From assembly GCF_001645385.1 (NCBI RefSeq), contig NZ_LVHI01000004.1, forward strand, positions 109,644 to 173,643: a DNA stretch of 64,000 nt, read 5' to 3'. Both the position numbers and the translations under genes were made by a program. Under the pieces are notes generated by a model. The model saw only the letters and a list, made by a program, of their open reading frames with translations. It was not told where the DNA came from and did no database searches. This stretch comes from Rhodococcoides kyotonense. Lineage in GTDB: Bacteria; Actinomycetota; Actinomycetes; Mycobacteriales; Mycobacteriaceae. This document shows positions 1-8,606 of the stretch, in pieces; positions within the stretch are counted from its first letter, which is position 1; each line of letters opens with the position of its first letter.

Positions 1-224
1 ACCTGTGGTTTGTCGAGGACTTTGTGCAGGGCGGTGATGATGCCTTTGATGCGTGGGTGGTCGGGTGCGACGCCGTAGCGGATCAGGCCGAAGGGCGCGG
101 GCATGCGTTCGAACAGGTCGATACTGACATCGGTGTCGGACTTCATGAGAGCGTCGGCGGCATAGATGCCGGCTGGTCCAGCGCCGACGATGGCGACGCG
201 GAGTGGACGAGTCTGATCAGTCAT
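1..224 (-). CDS. Ferredoxin/flavodoxin-NADP reductase, FprA-like (5' part only)
   Basis: Reverse-strand reading frame open from the window edge to an ATG at 224, giving the first 74 or so residues. The N-terminus has the FAD-binding GxGPAG loop (VAIVGAGPAGIYAADAL) and then GLIRYGVAPDHPRIK, the signature of adrenodoxin-reductase-type FAD enzymes such as mycobacterial FprA. These enzymes pass electrons between NADPH and ferredoxins in the cytoplasm. The rest of the gene lies outside the window. It is divergent from the sulfonate operon; a role as its electron donor would be a guess. Confidence 0.8.
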   Translation of the reverse strand, partial: MTDQTRPLRVAIVGAGPAGIYAADALMKSDTDVSIDLFERMPAPFGLIRYGVAPDHPRIKGIITALHKVLDKPQ

Positions 225-260
225 GTGCAGCGAACTACCTTCGTCGACGAAACGTACGGA

Positions 261-298
261 CAGCCCAGCATAAATTAAGCATTACCTGATCTGGGCTG
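261..298. repeat. Inverted repeat in the divergent intergenic region
   Basis: CAGCCCAG at 261-268 is repeated inverted as CTGGGCTG at 291-298, with an AT-rich centre (cataaattaag...). It lies between the divergent reductase and sulfonate operon, where an operator could sit. No regulator gene is adjacent. The rest of 225-389 shows only short hairpin-forming stretches and no S-box like those further right. Confidence 0.3.
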
Positions 299-389
299 CT
301 GGTCCTGGTTCCAGGCTACGTCGCGCGATCCGCAGTCTCCACAACCTCGGGGGTTGAGGTATTCCCCTTATTCGGGTAGGAATTGCATC

Positions 390-464
390 GTGCATACGAC
401 ATTCCTGGTCCGGCGACTCGCCGTCGACTTCTGCCGTACCTGCACCAACGCGTGCTGTCGGTGA
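390..464 (+). CDS. Cys-rich leader peptide 1 (24 aa)
   Basis: Short ORF with a GTG start and an AGGA eight bases upstream. The C-terminal half reads AVDFCRTCTNACCR, with Cys at residues 15, 18, 22 and 23. The VDFCR core matches the other two leaders in this window (HVDLCR) and the type annotated in actinobacteria as 'putative leader peptide' upstream of sulfur genes. It ends 104 bp before the sulfonate permease. Polycysteine leaders are known to act as cysteine-responsive attenuators in mycobacteria; that role here is inferred. It is too short for ordinary gene callers. Expression is not shown by the sequence. Confidence 0.65.
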   Translation: MHTTFLVRRLAVDFCRTCTNACCR

Positions 465-483
465 CCGAACCCCACGCGCTCTT

Positions 484-498
484 GGCCTGACTCAGGCC
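484..498 (+). promoter_or_regulatory. Hairpin between leader 1 and the sulfonate operon
   Basis: GGCCTGA-C-TCAGGCC is a perfect inverted repeat 20 bases after the leader stop codon. It is not followed by a T-run, so it is more likely part of an attenuation structure than a classical terminator. Confidence 0.35.
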
Positions 499-568
499 CG
501 TCTCTGCATCTGTACAGCTCCGCCGCGCCGTGCGCCGGGCTGCATTCCTTGCCCCCGAAAGTGACGCC

Positions 569-1435
569 ATGTCCACTTCCGTCGAGGTCGTCCCCGACGA
601 TCCCGTCCGATCCTCGCTCCCGCCGTCCCGCGCCAAGACGCGTGCGGGACGCGGCTACCTCACCACCATCGGCCTCCCGCTCGTCTCACTCGTCGTATTC
701 ATCGGCGTGTGGCAGATTGCCGCGTCGAGCGGCGTGTGGAACGAGACGTTCGTCCCGTACCCGAGCACCGTCTGGAAAGCGTTCGTCGATTTTTCGACGA
801 CGCACGACGGCGTTCGGGGCTATCAGGGATATCTCCTGTGGGAACACCTGTACATGACGTTGCGACGCGTGTTCGCCGGCGTCCTGATCGGTATCGCGCT
901 CGGTGTCGCCCTGGGTCTGGCCATGGGCACCGTCAAGTGGGTGCGCGCAGTTCTCGAGCCCTGGCTGACGTTTCTGCGCGCGTTGCCGCCCCTGGCCTAC
1001 TTCTTCCTTCTCGTCATCTGGCTGGGTATCGATGAGGCGCCGAAGGTCACGTTGCTCGCGTTGGCAGCGTTGCCTCCGGCGGCGGTGGCGACGACGGCAG
1101 CAGTGCTCGCTGCCCCCGTCGGCCTCGTCGAGGCGGCGCGCGCTCTCGGTGCCAGTAGAAAAGACGTGATTCGCGACGTCGTAATCCCGTCTGCGCTTCC
1201 CGAAACATTCACCGGCATAAGGCTTTCCGTCGGTATCGCATACTCCTCGGTCGTTGCGGCCGAACTGTTCAACGGTCTTCCCGGCATCGGCGGCGCAGTC
1301 AAGGATGCCAGCAATTACAACAACACCCCGGTCGTGCTCGTCGGCATCTTCGCCATCGGCATCTCGGGGCTGATCATCGACGGCTTGTTGCGAGCGCTGG
1401 AGCGCCGCGTAGTTCCCTGGAGGGGAAAGATATGA
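569..1435 (+). CDS. Sulfonate/taurine-type ABC transporter permease (SsuC/TauC family)
   Basis: Inner-membrane permease of about 288 residues with several hydrophobic segments and the BPD EAA loop near EAARALGASRKDVIRDVVIP, typical of nitrate/sulfonate/taurine importers. An in-frame GTG at 530 would add 13 residues, but ATG 569 has a GAAAG stretch at the right distance and starts like its homologues. The stop overlaps the next ATG (ATGA), so the binding protein is translationally coupled. The following ATPase and TauD-like dioxygenase point to uptake of an organosulfonate or sulfate ester as a sulfur source. The exact substrate cannot be read from the sequence. Confidence 0.88.
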   Translation: MSTSVEVVPDDPVRSSLPPSRAKTRAGRGYLTTIGLPLVSLVVFIGVWQIAASSGVWNETFVPYPSTVWKAFVDFSTTHDGVRGYQGYLLWEHLYMTLRRVFAGVLIGIALGVALGLAMGTVKWVRAVLEPWLTFLRALPPLAYFFLLVIWLGIDEAPKVTLLALAALPPAAVATTAAVLAAPVGLVEAARALGASRKDVIRDVVIPSALPETFTGIRLSVGIAYSSVVAAELFNGLPGIGGAVKDASNYNNTPVVLVGIFAIGISGLIIDGLLRALERRVVPWRGKI

Positions 1436-2460
1436 GAATCACCAAGGCTGTCATCGCTCTGGCCGTGGGAGCGCTCGCGCTCTCGGGTTGCGCCGTCGAC
1501 AACTCGAGTTCGGACGACAGCAAGCCCACCATTCGGATTGCGTACCAATCGTTTCCGAGTGGCGACCTCGTCGTGAAGAACAGCGGCTGGCTCGAAGAGG
1601 CGTTGCCGGACTACAACATCAAGTGGACCAAATTCGACTCCGGCGCCGACATCAACACCGCGTTCATCGCGGGCGAGCTCGACTTCGGTGCGATCGGCTC
1701 CAGCCCGGTGGCGCGCGGATTGTCTGCGCCACTGAACATTCCGTATCAGGTCGCGTTCGTTCTCGACGTCGCAGGCGACAACGAAGCTCTCGTCGCACGT
1801 AACGAGACGGGCATCACCAATGTCGCCGACCTGCGCGGTAAACGCATCGGCACCGCATTCGCGTCGACCGCGCACTACAGCCTCCTCGCCGCGCTCGAGC
1901 AGGCCGGGCTCAGCGCGTCGGATGTGAACCTGGTGGACCTGCAGCCGCAAGCGTCGCTGGCCGCATGGGAACGAGGCGACGTCGACGCCGTCTACACGTG
2001 GCTGCCGACGCTCGATGAGCTGCGCAAGACGGGGACGACGCTCATCGCCAGTCGAGAACTGGCTACGGCGGGCAAGCCGACGCTGGACCTCGGCGTCGTG
2101 TCGACTGCGTTTGCCGAACAGCATCCCGACGCCGTCGACACGTGGCGCAAGACCGAGGCCCGCGCGTTGAACACGATCGCCGACGATCCCGACGCGGCGG
2201 CCAAGGCCATCGCCGCCGAGATCGGCATCACCCAGGACGAGGCGGCCAACCAACTGAGCCAGGGTGTGTTCCTCACGCCCGAGGAACTGACGTCCTCGGA
2301 GTGGCTCGGCACCGACGGGGCTGTCGGAAATATTGCGGTCAACCTGCAGAGTGCGTCCGAATTCCTGGCGTCGCAGAACCAGATTCCCGAGGCGGCGCCG
2401 CTCCAGACCTTCCAGGACGCGATCTACACGAAGGGACTGCCCGGTGTCCTTCAAGATTGA
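1432..2460 (+). CDS. Sulfonate/taurine-type ABC transporter substrate-binding lipoprotein
   Basis: 342 residues with a lipoprotein signal peptide whose lipobox LSGC puts the acylated Cys at residue 20. The mature part is an SsuA/TauA-type periplasmic binding fold: PTIRIAYQSFPSGDLVVKN at the start, an AIGSSPVARG ligand-pocket region, and DLRGKRIGTAFAS at the domain crossover. It would be anchored outside the membrane and deliver substrate to the permease encoded just upstream, with which it shares an ATGA overlap. Taurine or another alkanesulfonate is the likely ligand class, judging from the TauD-like gene in the same operon. Confidence 0.87.
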   Translation: MRITKAVIALAVGALALSGCAVDNSSSDDSKPTIRIAYQSFPSGDLVVKNSGWLEEALPDYNIKWTKFDSGADINTAFIAGELDFGAIGSSPVARGLSAPLNIPYQVAFVLDVAGDNEALVARNETGITNVADLRGKRIGTAFASTAHYSLLAALEQAGLSASDVNLVDLQPQASLAAWERGDVDAVYTWLPTLDELRKTGTTLIASRELATAGKPTLDLGVVSTAFAEQHPDAVDTWRKTEARALNTIADDPDAAAKAIAAEIGITQDEAANQLSQGVFLTPEELTSSEWLGTDGAVGNIAVNLQSASEFLASQNQIPEAAPLQTFQDAIYTKGLPGVLQD

Positions 2461-3256
2461 CAGAGCCTTCGAGACCGAACTCGAAACCGCGGGCTCGATT
2501 CGTATCGACAACGTTTCGCACACCTACGGCAGCGGCAGCCACGCGGTCACCGCCCTCGGGCCCGTCGACCTGACGGTGCCGCCGGGCGAGTTTCTCGTTC
2601 TCGTCGGCGCGTCGGGATGCGGCAAGAGCACACTGCTCAGGTTGATCGCAGGCTTCGAATCGGCGACGGCCGGAAGCGTTCTCGTCTCCGGGACCGATCC
2701 GACCCCCGGCTTGACGTCGGGCGTCGTGTTCCAGCAGCCGCGTCTGTTCCCGTGGAAGAGCGTGGGAGGCAACGTCGAACTGGCGTTGAAGTACGCGGGT
2801 GTGAGCAAGAGCCAGCGCGTTGTCCGACGGGACGAGCTGTTGGCTCGCGTCGGGCTCGACGGCACTGCTGATCGCAAGATCTGGGAAATCTCGGGTGGTC
2901 AGCAGCAGCGCGTCGCGATCGCGCGGGCGCTGGCTGCCGAAACGTCGCTGTTGTTGCTCGACGAGCCGTTCGCCGCGCTCGACGCCCTGACACGCGAGCG
3001 GCTGCAGGAGGATCTGCGCCAGGTCAGCGCCGAATCGGGACGCACGTCGGTGTTCGTCACGCACAGTGCTGACGAGGCGGCGTTCCTCGGATCGAGGATC
3101 GTCGTACTCACTCAGCGTCCGGGCCGCGTGGCCCTCGATATTCCCGTCGACCTGCCTCGCAGCGGGGTCGACGCGGACGAGCTCCGAGGCTCGCCCGAAT
3201 TCGCAGCATTGCGTGCCGAAGTCGGCCATGCCGTGAAAGCCGCTGCAGCAGCGTAG
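2444..3256 (+). CDS. Sulfonate/taurine-type ABC transporter ATPase (SsuB/TauB family)
   Basis: About 270 residues from a GTG that overlaps the binding-protein gene by 17 bases; the frame also runs further upstream, but that part is out of register with the family. Walker A GASGCGKST is at residues 55-63, the signature SGGQQQR at 150-156, and Walker B LLLLDEP at about 169-175. Q-loop and H-loop (VTHSADEA) are present. It powers import by the preceding permease. The length and the short tail after the H-loop fit the nitrate/sulfonate/taurine ATPase group. Confidence 0.88.
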   Translation: MSFKIDRAFETELETAGSIRIDNVSHTYGSGSHAVTALGPVDLTVPPGEFLVLVGASGCGKSTLLRLIAGFESATAGSVLVSGTDPTPGLTSGVVFQQPRLFPWKSVGGNVELALKYAGVSKSQRVVRRDELLARVGLDGTADRKIWEISGGQQQRVAIARALAAETSLLLLDEPFAALDALTRERLQEDLRQVSAESGRTSVFVTHSADEAAFLGSRIVVLTQRPGRVALDIPVDLPRSGVDADELRGSPEFAALRAEVGHAVKAAAAA

Positions 3257-3269
3257 AAATGGAGGAAAG

Positions 3270-4133
3270 ATGACCACTCTCGAAACCCCGGTAGTACTGA
3301 CCGTCGACAAGTTCGGCCCGAGTTTCGGTGCCGAGGTGATCGGTCTCGACGTGGCGTCTGCGTCCGATGCCGAAATACTCGCGATCCGCACTGCCCTCGT
3401 CGAGCACAAGGTTCTCGTGCTGCGCGGACAGTCGCTCGACGATGCAGGGCAGATCGAATTCGGTCGACGCCTCGGCGAGTTGACGGCCGGGCATCCGGTG
3501 CATCACAGCGGTGACGTCGCCGCCGAGGTCTACGCGCTCGATTCGCAGGACAACGGGTTCGCCGACGTGTGGCACACCGACGTGACGTTCATGCAGCGTC
3601 CGCCGATGGGGTCGATTCTCCGGCCCGTCGTACTCCCTCCGCACGGCGGCGACACGAACTGGGCCGACAGTCAGCTCGCGTACGAGTCGCTGGCCGCGCC
3701 GGTGCGGCAGATGATCGATCAACTCACCGCGGTGCACGACGGCAACCGCGAGTTCGGCTACTACCTCGCACAGAAGCGTGGCGGTAAAGGCAACGTGTGG
3801 GACGGCGCCGAGGTGACGTCGCTGGTACCCGTCGAACATCCGGTCGTTCGGGTGCACCCGGAGACGGGACGCAAGGGCATCTTCGTCAACCCGGGATTCA
3901 CGTCGCACATCGTCGGAGTGTCCGAAGCCGAGAGCCGCGGCATCCTCGACTTCCTGTACGCGCATCTGACGAAACCCGAGCACGTGGTGCGTCACCGCTG
4001 GCGCCTCGGCGACCTGGTGCTGTGGGACAACCGCAGCACGTCGCACTACGCGAACCGTGACTACGGCACCGAGCACCGCAAGATGCATCGCATCACGCTG
4101 CGCGGCGACATACCTGTCGGACCCCAGCAGTAG
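3270..4133 (+). CDS. TauD/AtsK-type 2-oxoglutarate-dependent dioxygenase
   Basis: 287 residues, preceded by a strong GGAGGA Shine-Dalgarno. The Fe(II) facial triad is visible as H102 and D104 in WHTDVTF and H259 in WDNRSTSHYA; R274 in MHRITLRGD would bind the 2-oxoglutarate carboxylate. Family members hydroxylate the carbon next to sulfur in taurine, alkanesulfonates or alkyl sulfates, releasing sulfite or sulfate. As the last gene of the ABC operon it would process the imported compound. TauD and the alkylsulfatase AtsK cannot be separated by eye. Confidence 0.88.
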   Translation: MTTLETPVVLTVDKFGPSFGAEVIGLDVASASDAEILAIRTALVEHKVLVLRGQSLDDAGQIEFGRRLGELTAGHPVHHSGDVAAEVYALDSQDNGFADVWHTDVTFMQRPPMGSILRPVVLPPHGGDTNWADSQLAYESLAAPVRQMIDQLTAVHDGNREFGYYLAQKRGGKGNVWDGAEVTSLVPVEHPVVRVHPETGRKGIFVNPGFTSHIVGVSEAESRGILDFLYAHLTKPEHVVRHRWRLGDLVLWDNRSTSHYANRDYGTEHRKMHRITLRGDIPVGPQQ

Positions 4134-4164
4134 CCGGAGTTCGCCGGGCGGGGAAGATTGGCAC

Positions 4165-4701
4165 ATGGCGTCGTGGCGTGAACGTAGGCAACAGTGGGTC
4201 GACAGCCGTGAGGAAGCGCAGAACAACGCGTCGGCAGCAGCTGCCGACGCGGGTGAACGACGCGCACCCACGGCCTGGCCGTTTCTGATCGCGGTCGGCA
4301 TCGTCGTCGTGATTCTCGCCGGCATCTTCATCGCTGCACGGTTCGCCCCCGCCGAGAACAACGTCACGCAGGCGCAGCTGATGACCGACGCGATCACCGA
4401 GTTCGTCGACGCGCAGAACACCGGTGACGCGGCCGCCCTGCGCGAGACGACGTGTTCACAGCAGGTCGACGCCCTGATCACCGGTTCCGACGCCGACTAC
4501 AGCGCTGCCAGAGCTGCAGATGTCGAGCAGAACGGCAAGCTCGTCGTCGATGGTGCCCCCACCGATTACGAGGTGAACGGTGACCGAGGTGTCGCTACAG
4601 TTCCGACGAAGCTCGAGAAATCAGGAACGACGACGAACGACGAGTGGAAGTTCGTGCGCGTGGACGACAAGTGGCTGGTCTGCAATGTGTACTCGGGTTG
4701 A
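4165..4701 (+). CDS. Single-pass membrane protein, unknown function
   Basis: 178 residues from ATG 4165, which opens a family-like MASWRERRQQW; the frame extends further upstream into the dioxygenase gene but that part looks spurious. Residues 1-36 are charged and cytoplasmic, 37-60 form one membrane segment, and the rest is an extracytoplasmic domain with two Cys (in ETTCSQQ and VCNVYSG) that could form a disulfide. The fold resembles small SnoaL/DUF4878-like export domains; this is a weak impression. It sits 31 bp after the dioxygenase and 20 bp before the rhodanese gene. Confidence 0.6.
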   Translation: MASWRERRQQWVDSREEAQNNASAAAADAGERRAPTAWPFLIAVGIVVVILAGIFIAARFAPAENNVTQAQLMTDAITEFVDAQNTGDAAALRETTCSQQVDALITGSDADYSAARAADVEQNGKLVVDGAPTDYEVNGDRGVATVPTKLEKSGTTTNDEWKFVRVDDKWLVCNVYSG

Positions 4702-4721
4702 ATTCATGAAAGGCTGAATCC

Positions 4722-5135
4722 GTGACTTATGCAGGTGACATAACCCCGCAGGCAGCGTGGGAGCTGCTTCGCGAGAACCCGGACGCGGTCCTCGTGGACG
4801 TTCGAACGCACGCCGAGTGGCAGTACGTCGGCGTCCCCGACACGTCGTCGATCGAGCGCCCGACTCACCTCATCGAGTGGGTCAGCTACCCGAACGGTGC
4901 GCGCAACGTGAACTTCGTCGACCAGCTGAAGGAAGCCGGAGTCGACGGCGAACGTCCCGTGGTGTTCCTGTGCCGGTCCGGCCAGCGGTCGATCGGTGCT
5001 GCCGAAGCCGCGACGGCGGCGGGCATCGGGCCGTCGTACAACGTTCTCGACGGGTTCGAAGGTGCGACGGACGCAGAGGGCCACCGCGGTGCTGTGGGTT
5101 GGCGTGCGGTCGGTTTGCCGTGGAGGCAGTCATGA
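4722..5135 (+). CDS. Single-domain rhodanese-like sulfurtransferase (Rv0390-like)
   Basis: 137 residues from a GTG start. The active-site loop FLCRSGQRS carries the catalytic Cys followed by an RSGQRS turn, and the domain starts with the usual VDVRTHAEW. Such proteins move sulfane sulfur to thiol acceptors. Its stop codon overlaps the metZ start, the same arrangement as Rv0390-Rv0391 in M. tuberculosis, which suggests it supplies or handles sulfide or persulfide for methionine synthesis. Confidence 0.85.
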   Translation: MTYAGDITPQAAWELLRENPDAVLVDVRTHAEWQYVGVPDTSSIERPTHLIEWVSYPNGARNVNFVDQLKEAGVDGERPVVFLCRSGQRSIGAAEAATAAGIGPSYNVLDGFEGATDAEGHRGAVGWRAVGLPWRQS

Positions 5136-6352
5136 GTATTCCCAAGGGCGGAGGCTTCTCGAAGCCGTTGCCAGAGGACGTGGGTCAGGGGACGCTGGGT
5201 GTCCGCGGCGGCTTGATGCGGTCTGGATTCGACGAGAACGCCGAGGCGCTCTACCTGTCGTCCGGATTCGTCTACGAGAGCGCGGGTGCGGCCGAACAGG
5301 CGTTCACCGGCGAGATCGACCACTTCGTGTACTCGCGCTACGGCAACCCGACGGTTCGCATGTTCGAGGAACGTCTGCGGCTGATCGAGGGCGCCGAGGC
5401 GTGCTTCGGCACGTCGAGCGGAATGTCCGCGGTGTTCGTCGCGCTCGGTGCTTTGCTGAAGGCAGGCGACCGGTTGGTCGCGGCACGCAGCCTGTTCGGT
5501 TCGTGCTTCGTCGTCTGCAACGAGATCCTGCCGCGCTGGGGTGTCGAGACCGTCTTCGTCGACGGTGAGGACAACGCGCAGTGGGAAGAGGCGCTGTCGG
5601 TTCCGACGACGGCGGTGTTCTTCGAGACGCCGTCGAACCCGATGCAGTCGCTCGTCGACGTCGAGCGGGTCTCCGAGCTGGCGCACGCGGCCGGCGCAAC
5701 CGTGGTGTTGGACAACGTCTTTGCGACTCCGCTGCTGCAGAACAGTCTGGCGCTGGGAGCGGACGTCGTCGTCTACTCGGGTACCAAGCACATCGACGGC
5801 CAGGGCCGTGTCCTCGGCGGCGCGATTCTCGGGAGCAAAGAGTACATCGACGGTCCGGTGCAGACGCTCATGCGCCACACCGGTCCGGCGTTGAGTCCGT
5901 TCAATGCGTGGACTCTGCTGAAGGGTCTCGAGACGATGCCTGTGCGCGTTCGACATTCGACGCAGAGCGCACTCGAGATCGCGCGGTTCCTCGAAGGGCA
6001 TCCAGGGGTGTCGTGGGTCAAGTACCCCTACCTCGAATCGCACCCGCAGCACGAGCTCGCGAAGAAGCAGATGAAGGGCGGCGGCACCGTCGTCACGTTC
6101 GAATTGGACGCGCAGGAGGGTGAAGGCAAGAAGCGTGCGTTCGAACTGCTCGACGCGTTGCGCGTCATCGATATCTCGAACAACCTGGGCGACGCGAAGA
6201 CGCTCATCACCCACCCCGCGACGACGACGCACCGCGCGATGGGCCCGGAAGGTCGTGCGGCAGTGGGGCTTTCGGACGGTGTCGTGCGCATCTCCGTCGG
6301 CCTCGAGGACGTCGAGGATCTCATCGCGGATCTGCAGCAGGCGCTTCGCTAG
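5132..6352 (+). CDS. metZ: O-succinylhomoserine sulfhydrylase MetZ
   Basis: 406 residues from ATG 5132, the same length as M. tuberculosis MetZ. It is a Cys/Met-metabolism PLP enzyme: YSRYGNPTVRMFEERL near the N-terminus, and K219 in VYSGTKHIDGQGR as the Schiff-base lysine. It condenses O-succinylhomoserine with sulfide to give homocysteine directly. The ATGA overlap with the rhodanese gene implies translational coupling. The reading frame runs open upstream through the rhodanese gene but is out of family there. Confidence 0.93.
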   Translation: MSIPKGGGFSKPLPEDVGQGTLGVRGGLMRSGFDENAEALYLSSGFVYESAGAAEQAFTGEIDHFVYSRYGNPTVRMFEERLRLIEGAEACFGTSSGMSAVFVALGALLKAGDRLVAARSLFGSCFVVCNEILPRWGVETVFVDGEDNAQWEEALSVPTTAVFFETPSNPMQSLVDVERVSELAHAAGATVVLDNVFATPLLQNSLALGADVVVYSGTKHIDGQGRVLGGAILGSKEYIDGPVQTLMRHTGPALSPFNAWTLLKGLETMPVRVRHSTQSALEIARFLEGHPGVSWVKYPYLESHPQHELAKKQMKGGGTVVTFELDAQEGEGKKRAFELLDALRVIDISNNLGDAKTLITHPATTTHRAMGPEGRAAVGLSDGVVRISVGLEDVEDLIADLQQALR

Positions 6353-6355
6353 CGC

Positions 6356-7435
6356 TCACGAGGCGCGGAGCGCCTCCAGAACAGTCCTGAATTTCGCTGT
6401 CGTCTCGGCGAGTTCGGCATCGGGGTCGGAGGCTTCGACGATGCCTCCGCCCGCCGTCGCGACCGCTGACAGGCCGTCGGCCGCGAGTTCGAGGCATCGG
6501 ATGGCCACCATCCACTCGCCGTCGCCCGCGGAGTCCGTCCATCCGACAGCGCCCGCGTAGAAGCCGCGCGGGCCCTCGATGTCCGCGATCGTCTGCATGG
6601 CTGCGGCGCGCGGAACGCCCGCGACGGCAGCGGTCGGATGCAGTGCGAGCGCGAGATCCAGTGCCGTCGTGGACGAGTCGCGCAGAGTGCCGGTGATGGG
6701 CGAGCTCAGATGCCACAGCTGAGGCGTCGAACTCAAGTGTGGTGTTTCGGGGACTTCGATTGTTGCGCACAGAGGTTCGAGTGCTGCGCGAATTTCGTCG
6801 ACGACGAATCGGTGTTCCGCTTGATCTTTCGCGCTCGCGGCCAGACGTTCGGCGATCGCTGCATCGGTGTCGGGGTCGTCGCTGCGCGCCGCTGTCCCGG
6901 CGAACGGATGGCAGCTGACCGTGGTGCCGCGTCGTCGCACCAGAAGTTCCGGACTCGAGCCGACGAGGTGTTTTCCCTCGTAATCGGTTCCGGCAGAGGA
7001 GAGATCGACGCTGTAGCCGTTGCCCAGTGGATCGGCCGCAACGAGTGAGGCGAGCAGCGACAGCGGATCGATCGGCGAATCGGCGAGGAGCTCGAGAGCA
7101 CGCGCGAGCACCACTTTCTGCGCTGCGCCCTGCCGGAGCGAGTTCACGACCTTCCGCACGCGTTCGACATGCACGTCCGACGCGGGCTGTTGGCGTCCGA
7201 CATGCACGTGGGGTAGCGGTGGCAATGAGACACGGGAAGCCCACGGCCCGTCGGTCCTGGTCAGGTCGACCGGTTGGACGAGCGCGACAGGATCACCGAT
7301 GTCGAACGGGATCGCGCCGACGACGGCACGACCGGACTGCACGGCCTCCGGCAGCGTCGAGAACCGGTGCTCGACGCCGGTGGCCTCGACGGTGCAGTCG
7401 CGTCGGGACAGCACGAAGTGCGGTAGAGCCGACAT
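6356..7435 (-). CDS. Isochorismate synthase (EntC/MenF family)
   Basis: 359 residues of a chorismate-binding enzyme. Conserved blocks include GSSPELLVRR, SCHPFAGTAAR, LHPTAAVAGVPR and AGAVGWTD, and the C-terminal ATAGGGIVEASDPDAEL with its metal-binding Glu. It would convert chorismate to isochorismate for menaquinone or siderophore synthesis. Actinobacterial EntC homologues of about 370 residues stand alone in the same way. No isochorismatase or men gene is adjacent, so the pathway is open. Its start overlaps the stop of the phosphatase gene upstream (ATGA). Confidence 0.82.
   Translation of the reverse strand: MSALPHFVLSRRDCTVEATGVEHRFSTLPEAVQSGRAVVGAIPFDIGDPVALVQPVDLTRTDGPWASRVSLPPLPHVHVGRQQPASDVHVERVRKVVNSLRQGAAQKVVLARALELLADSPIDPLSLLASLVAADPLGNGYSVDLSSAGTDYEGKHLVGSSPELLVRRRGTTVSCHPFAGTAARSDDPDTDAAIAERLAASAKDQAEHRFVVDEIRAALEPLCATIEVPETPHLSSTPQLWHLSSPITGTLRDSSTTALDLALALHPTAAVAGVPRAAAMQTIADIEGPRGFYAGAVGWTDSAGDGEWMVAIRCLELAADGLSAVATAGGGIVEASDPDAELAETTAKFRTVLEALRAS
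6360..6376. terminator. Hairpin between convergent metZ and isochorismate synthase genes
   Basis: GAGGCGC-GGA-GCGCCTC forms a seven-pair stem within the last codons of the reverse-strand gene, eight bases past the metZ stop. There is no T-run, as is common for actinobacterial terminators. It is the only stem in the three-base gap between the convergent genes. Confidence 0.45.
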
Positions 7436-8232
7436 CAGAACGGCGACTGGGTGCGTCCGACGAGGTCTGCGACCGAGTTGATGACTTTCGTCGGCCGGTA
7501 CGGGTAGTGCTCGACCGATGCGGTGGTCGAGATGCCGGTCAGCACGAGGATGGTTTGCAGGCCGGCTTCGAGACCGGAGACGACGTCGGTGTCCATCCGG
7601 TCGCCGATCATCAGTGTGCTCTCGGAGTGACCGCCGATCGCGCGCAGCGCAGAACGCATCATCAGTGCGTTCGGCTTGCCGACGTAGTAGGGCTCGCGGC
7701 CGGTGGCCTTGGTGATCAGTGCGGCGACGGATCCGGTCGCGGGCAGCGATCCGTCACGGGACGGACCGGTGGCGTCAGGGTTGGTCGCGATGAAGCGTGC
7801 GCCCTTCTCGACGAGTCGAATGGCCGTCGTGATGGCTTCGAAGGAGTACGTTCGCGTCTCGCCGAGCACGACGTAGTCGGGGTTGGAATCGGTGAGTACG
7901 TAGCCGATGTCGTGCAGGGCCGTCGTCAGACCGGATTCGCCGACGACATAGGCGCTGCCGCGGGGACGCTGGTTGCCGAGGAAATTCGCCGTGGCCAGAG
8001 CGGACGTCCAGATCGCAGACTCCGGGATCTTCAGGCCGGTTCGTTCGAGCCTGGCCTGCAGGTCGCGCGGAGTTCGGATCGAGTTGTTCGTCAGCACGAT
8101 GAACGGGATGTCGTTCGCCTCCAGCTCGGCGACGAACGCGTCGGCGCCGGGGATGAGGTGATCTTCGTGGACGAGAACGCCGTCCATGTCCATCAGGTAG
8201 GTCCAACGCTGCGGTTCGTCCGGTGAGCTCAC
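7435..8232 (-). CDS. HAD-IIA family phosphatase (NagD-like)
   Basis: 265 residues from a GTG start. Motif I is DMDGVLVHED (nucleophile Asp in a DxDGV context), followed by FIVLTNNS as motif II, and the C-terminal VGDR-like block is MIGDRMDTDV. The cap position is that of the NagD group, which dephosphorylates nucleotides or sugar phosphates. It is translationally coupled to the isochorismate synthase gene through an ATGA overlap; a functional link is not obvious. Confidence 0.82.
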   Translation of the reverse strand: MSSPDEPQRWTYLMDMDGVLVHEDHLIPGADAFVAELEANDIPFIVLTNNSIRTPRDLQARLERTGLKIPESAIWTSALATANFLGNQRPRGSAYVVGESGLTTALHDIGYVLTDSNPDYVVLGETRTYSFEAITTAIRLVEKGARFIATNPDATGPSRDGSLPATGSVAALITKATGREPYYVGKPNALMMRSALRAIGGHSESTLMIGDRMDTDVVSGLEAGLQTILVLTGISTTASVEHYPYRPTKVINSVADLVGRTQSPF

Positions 8233-8246
8233 CTCACCATTGTGCG

Positions 8247-8513
8247 CTATCCGGCTTTCTTCGACTGCGCGCGCTGCAGTGAGCGCTCACGGGCGGTCAT
8301 GCCGCCCCACACTCCGAACGGTTCGCCCGCGGCCAGAGCGAACTGGCGGCACTGCGCGATGACCGGGCATGTCCTGCACACGACCTTCGCGGCATCCTCT
8401 CGTTGCCGACGAGCCGTGCGGCCCTCACCCGACGGTGAGAAGAAGATTTCCGAATCGGCGCCGCGGCAGACCGCGTCGAGCTGCCACTGCCACGCTTCTG
8501 TTGTGGGTGCCAT
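8247..8513 (-). CDS. WhiB family iron-sulfur regulator (WhiB3-like)
   Basis: 88 residues from ATG 8513. Four cluster ligands are present at C16, C46, C49 and C55, followed by the invariant GVWGG turn at 67-71 and a basic tail. The N-terminal WQWQLDAVCRGADS and the CRTCPVIAQCR block resemble mycobacterial WhiB3 more than WhiB1, B4 or B7. WhiB proteins carry a 4Fe-4S cluster, bind the principal sigma factor and sense redox or NO. The frame continues far upstream on this strand, but that part is a compositional artefact. Confidence 0.88.
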   Translation of the reverse strand: MAPTTEAWQWQLDAVCRGADSEIFFSPSGEGRTARRQREDAAKVVCRTCPVIAQCRQFALAAGEPFGVWGGMTARERSLQRAQSKKAG

Positions 8514-8606
8514 GTAGCGATGATGTCGCGTGAGAAGACCGGCGAGAAGGTTTGCAATCATCCAGCGTCTAATTGTTTCGTGAACTCTTGGAGCGGTCGA
8601 ATTGCC

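Noticed and set aside
1315..4481. Long reverse-strand ORFs opposite the sulfonate transporter and dioxygenase genes
   Set aside because: They mirror well-supported forward genes with clear motifs; their translations are Arg-rich and have no recognisable domains. GC-rich third positions keep antisense frames open.
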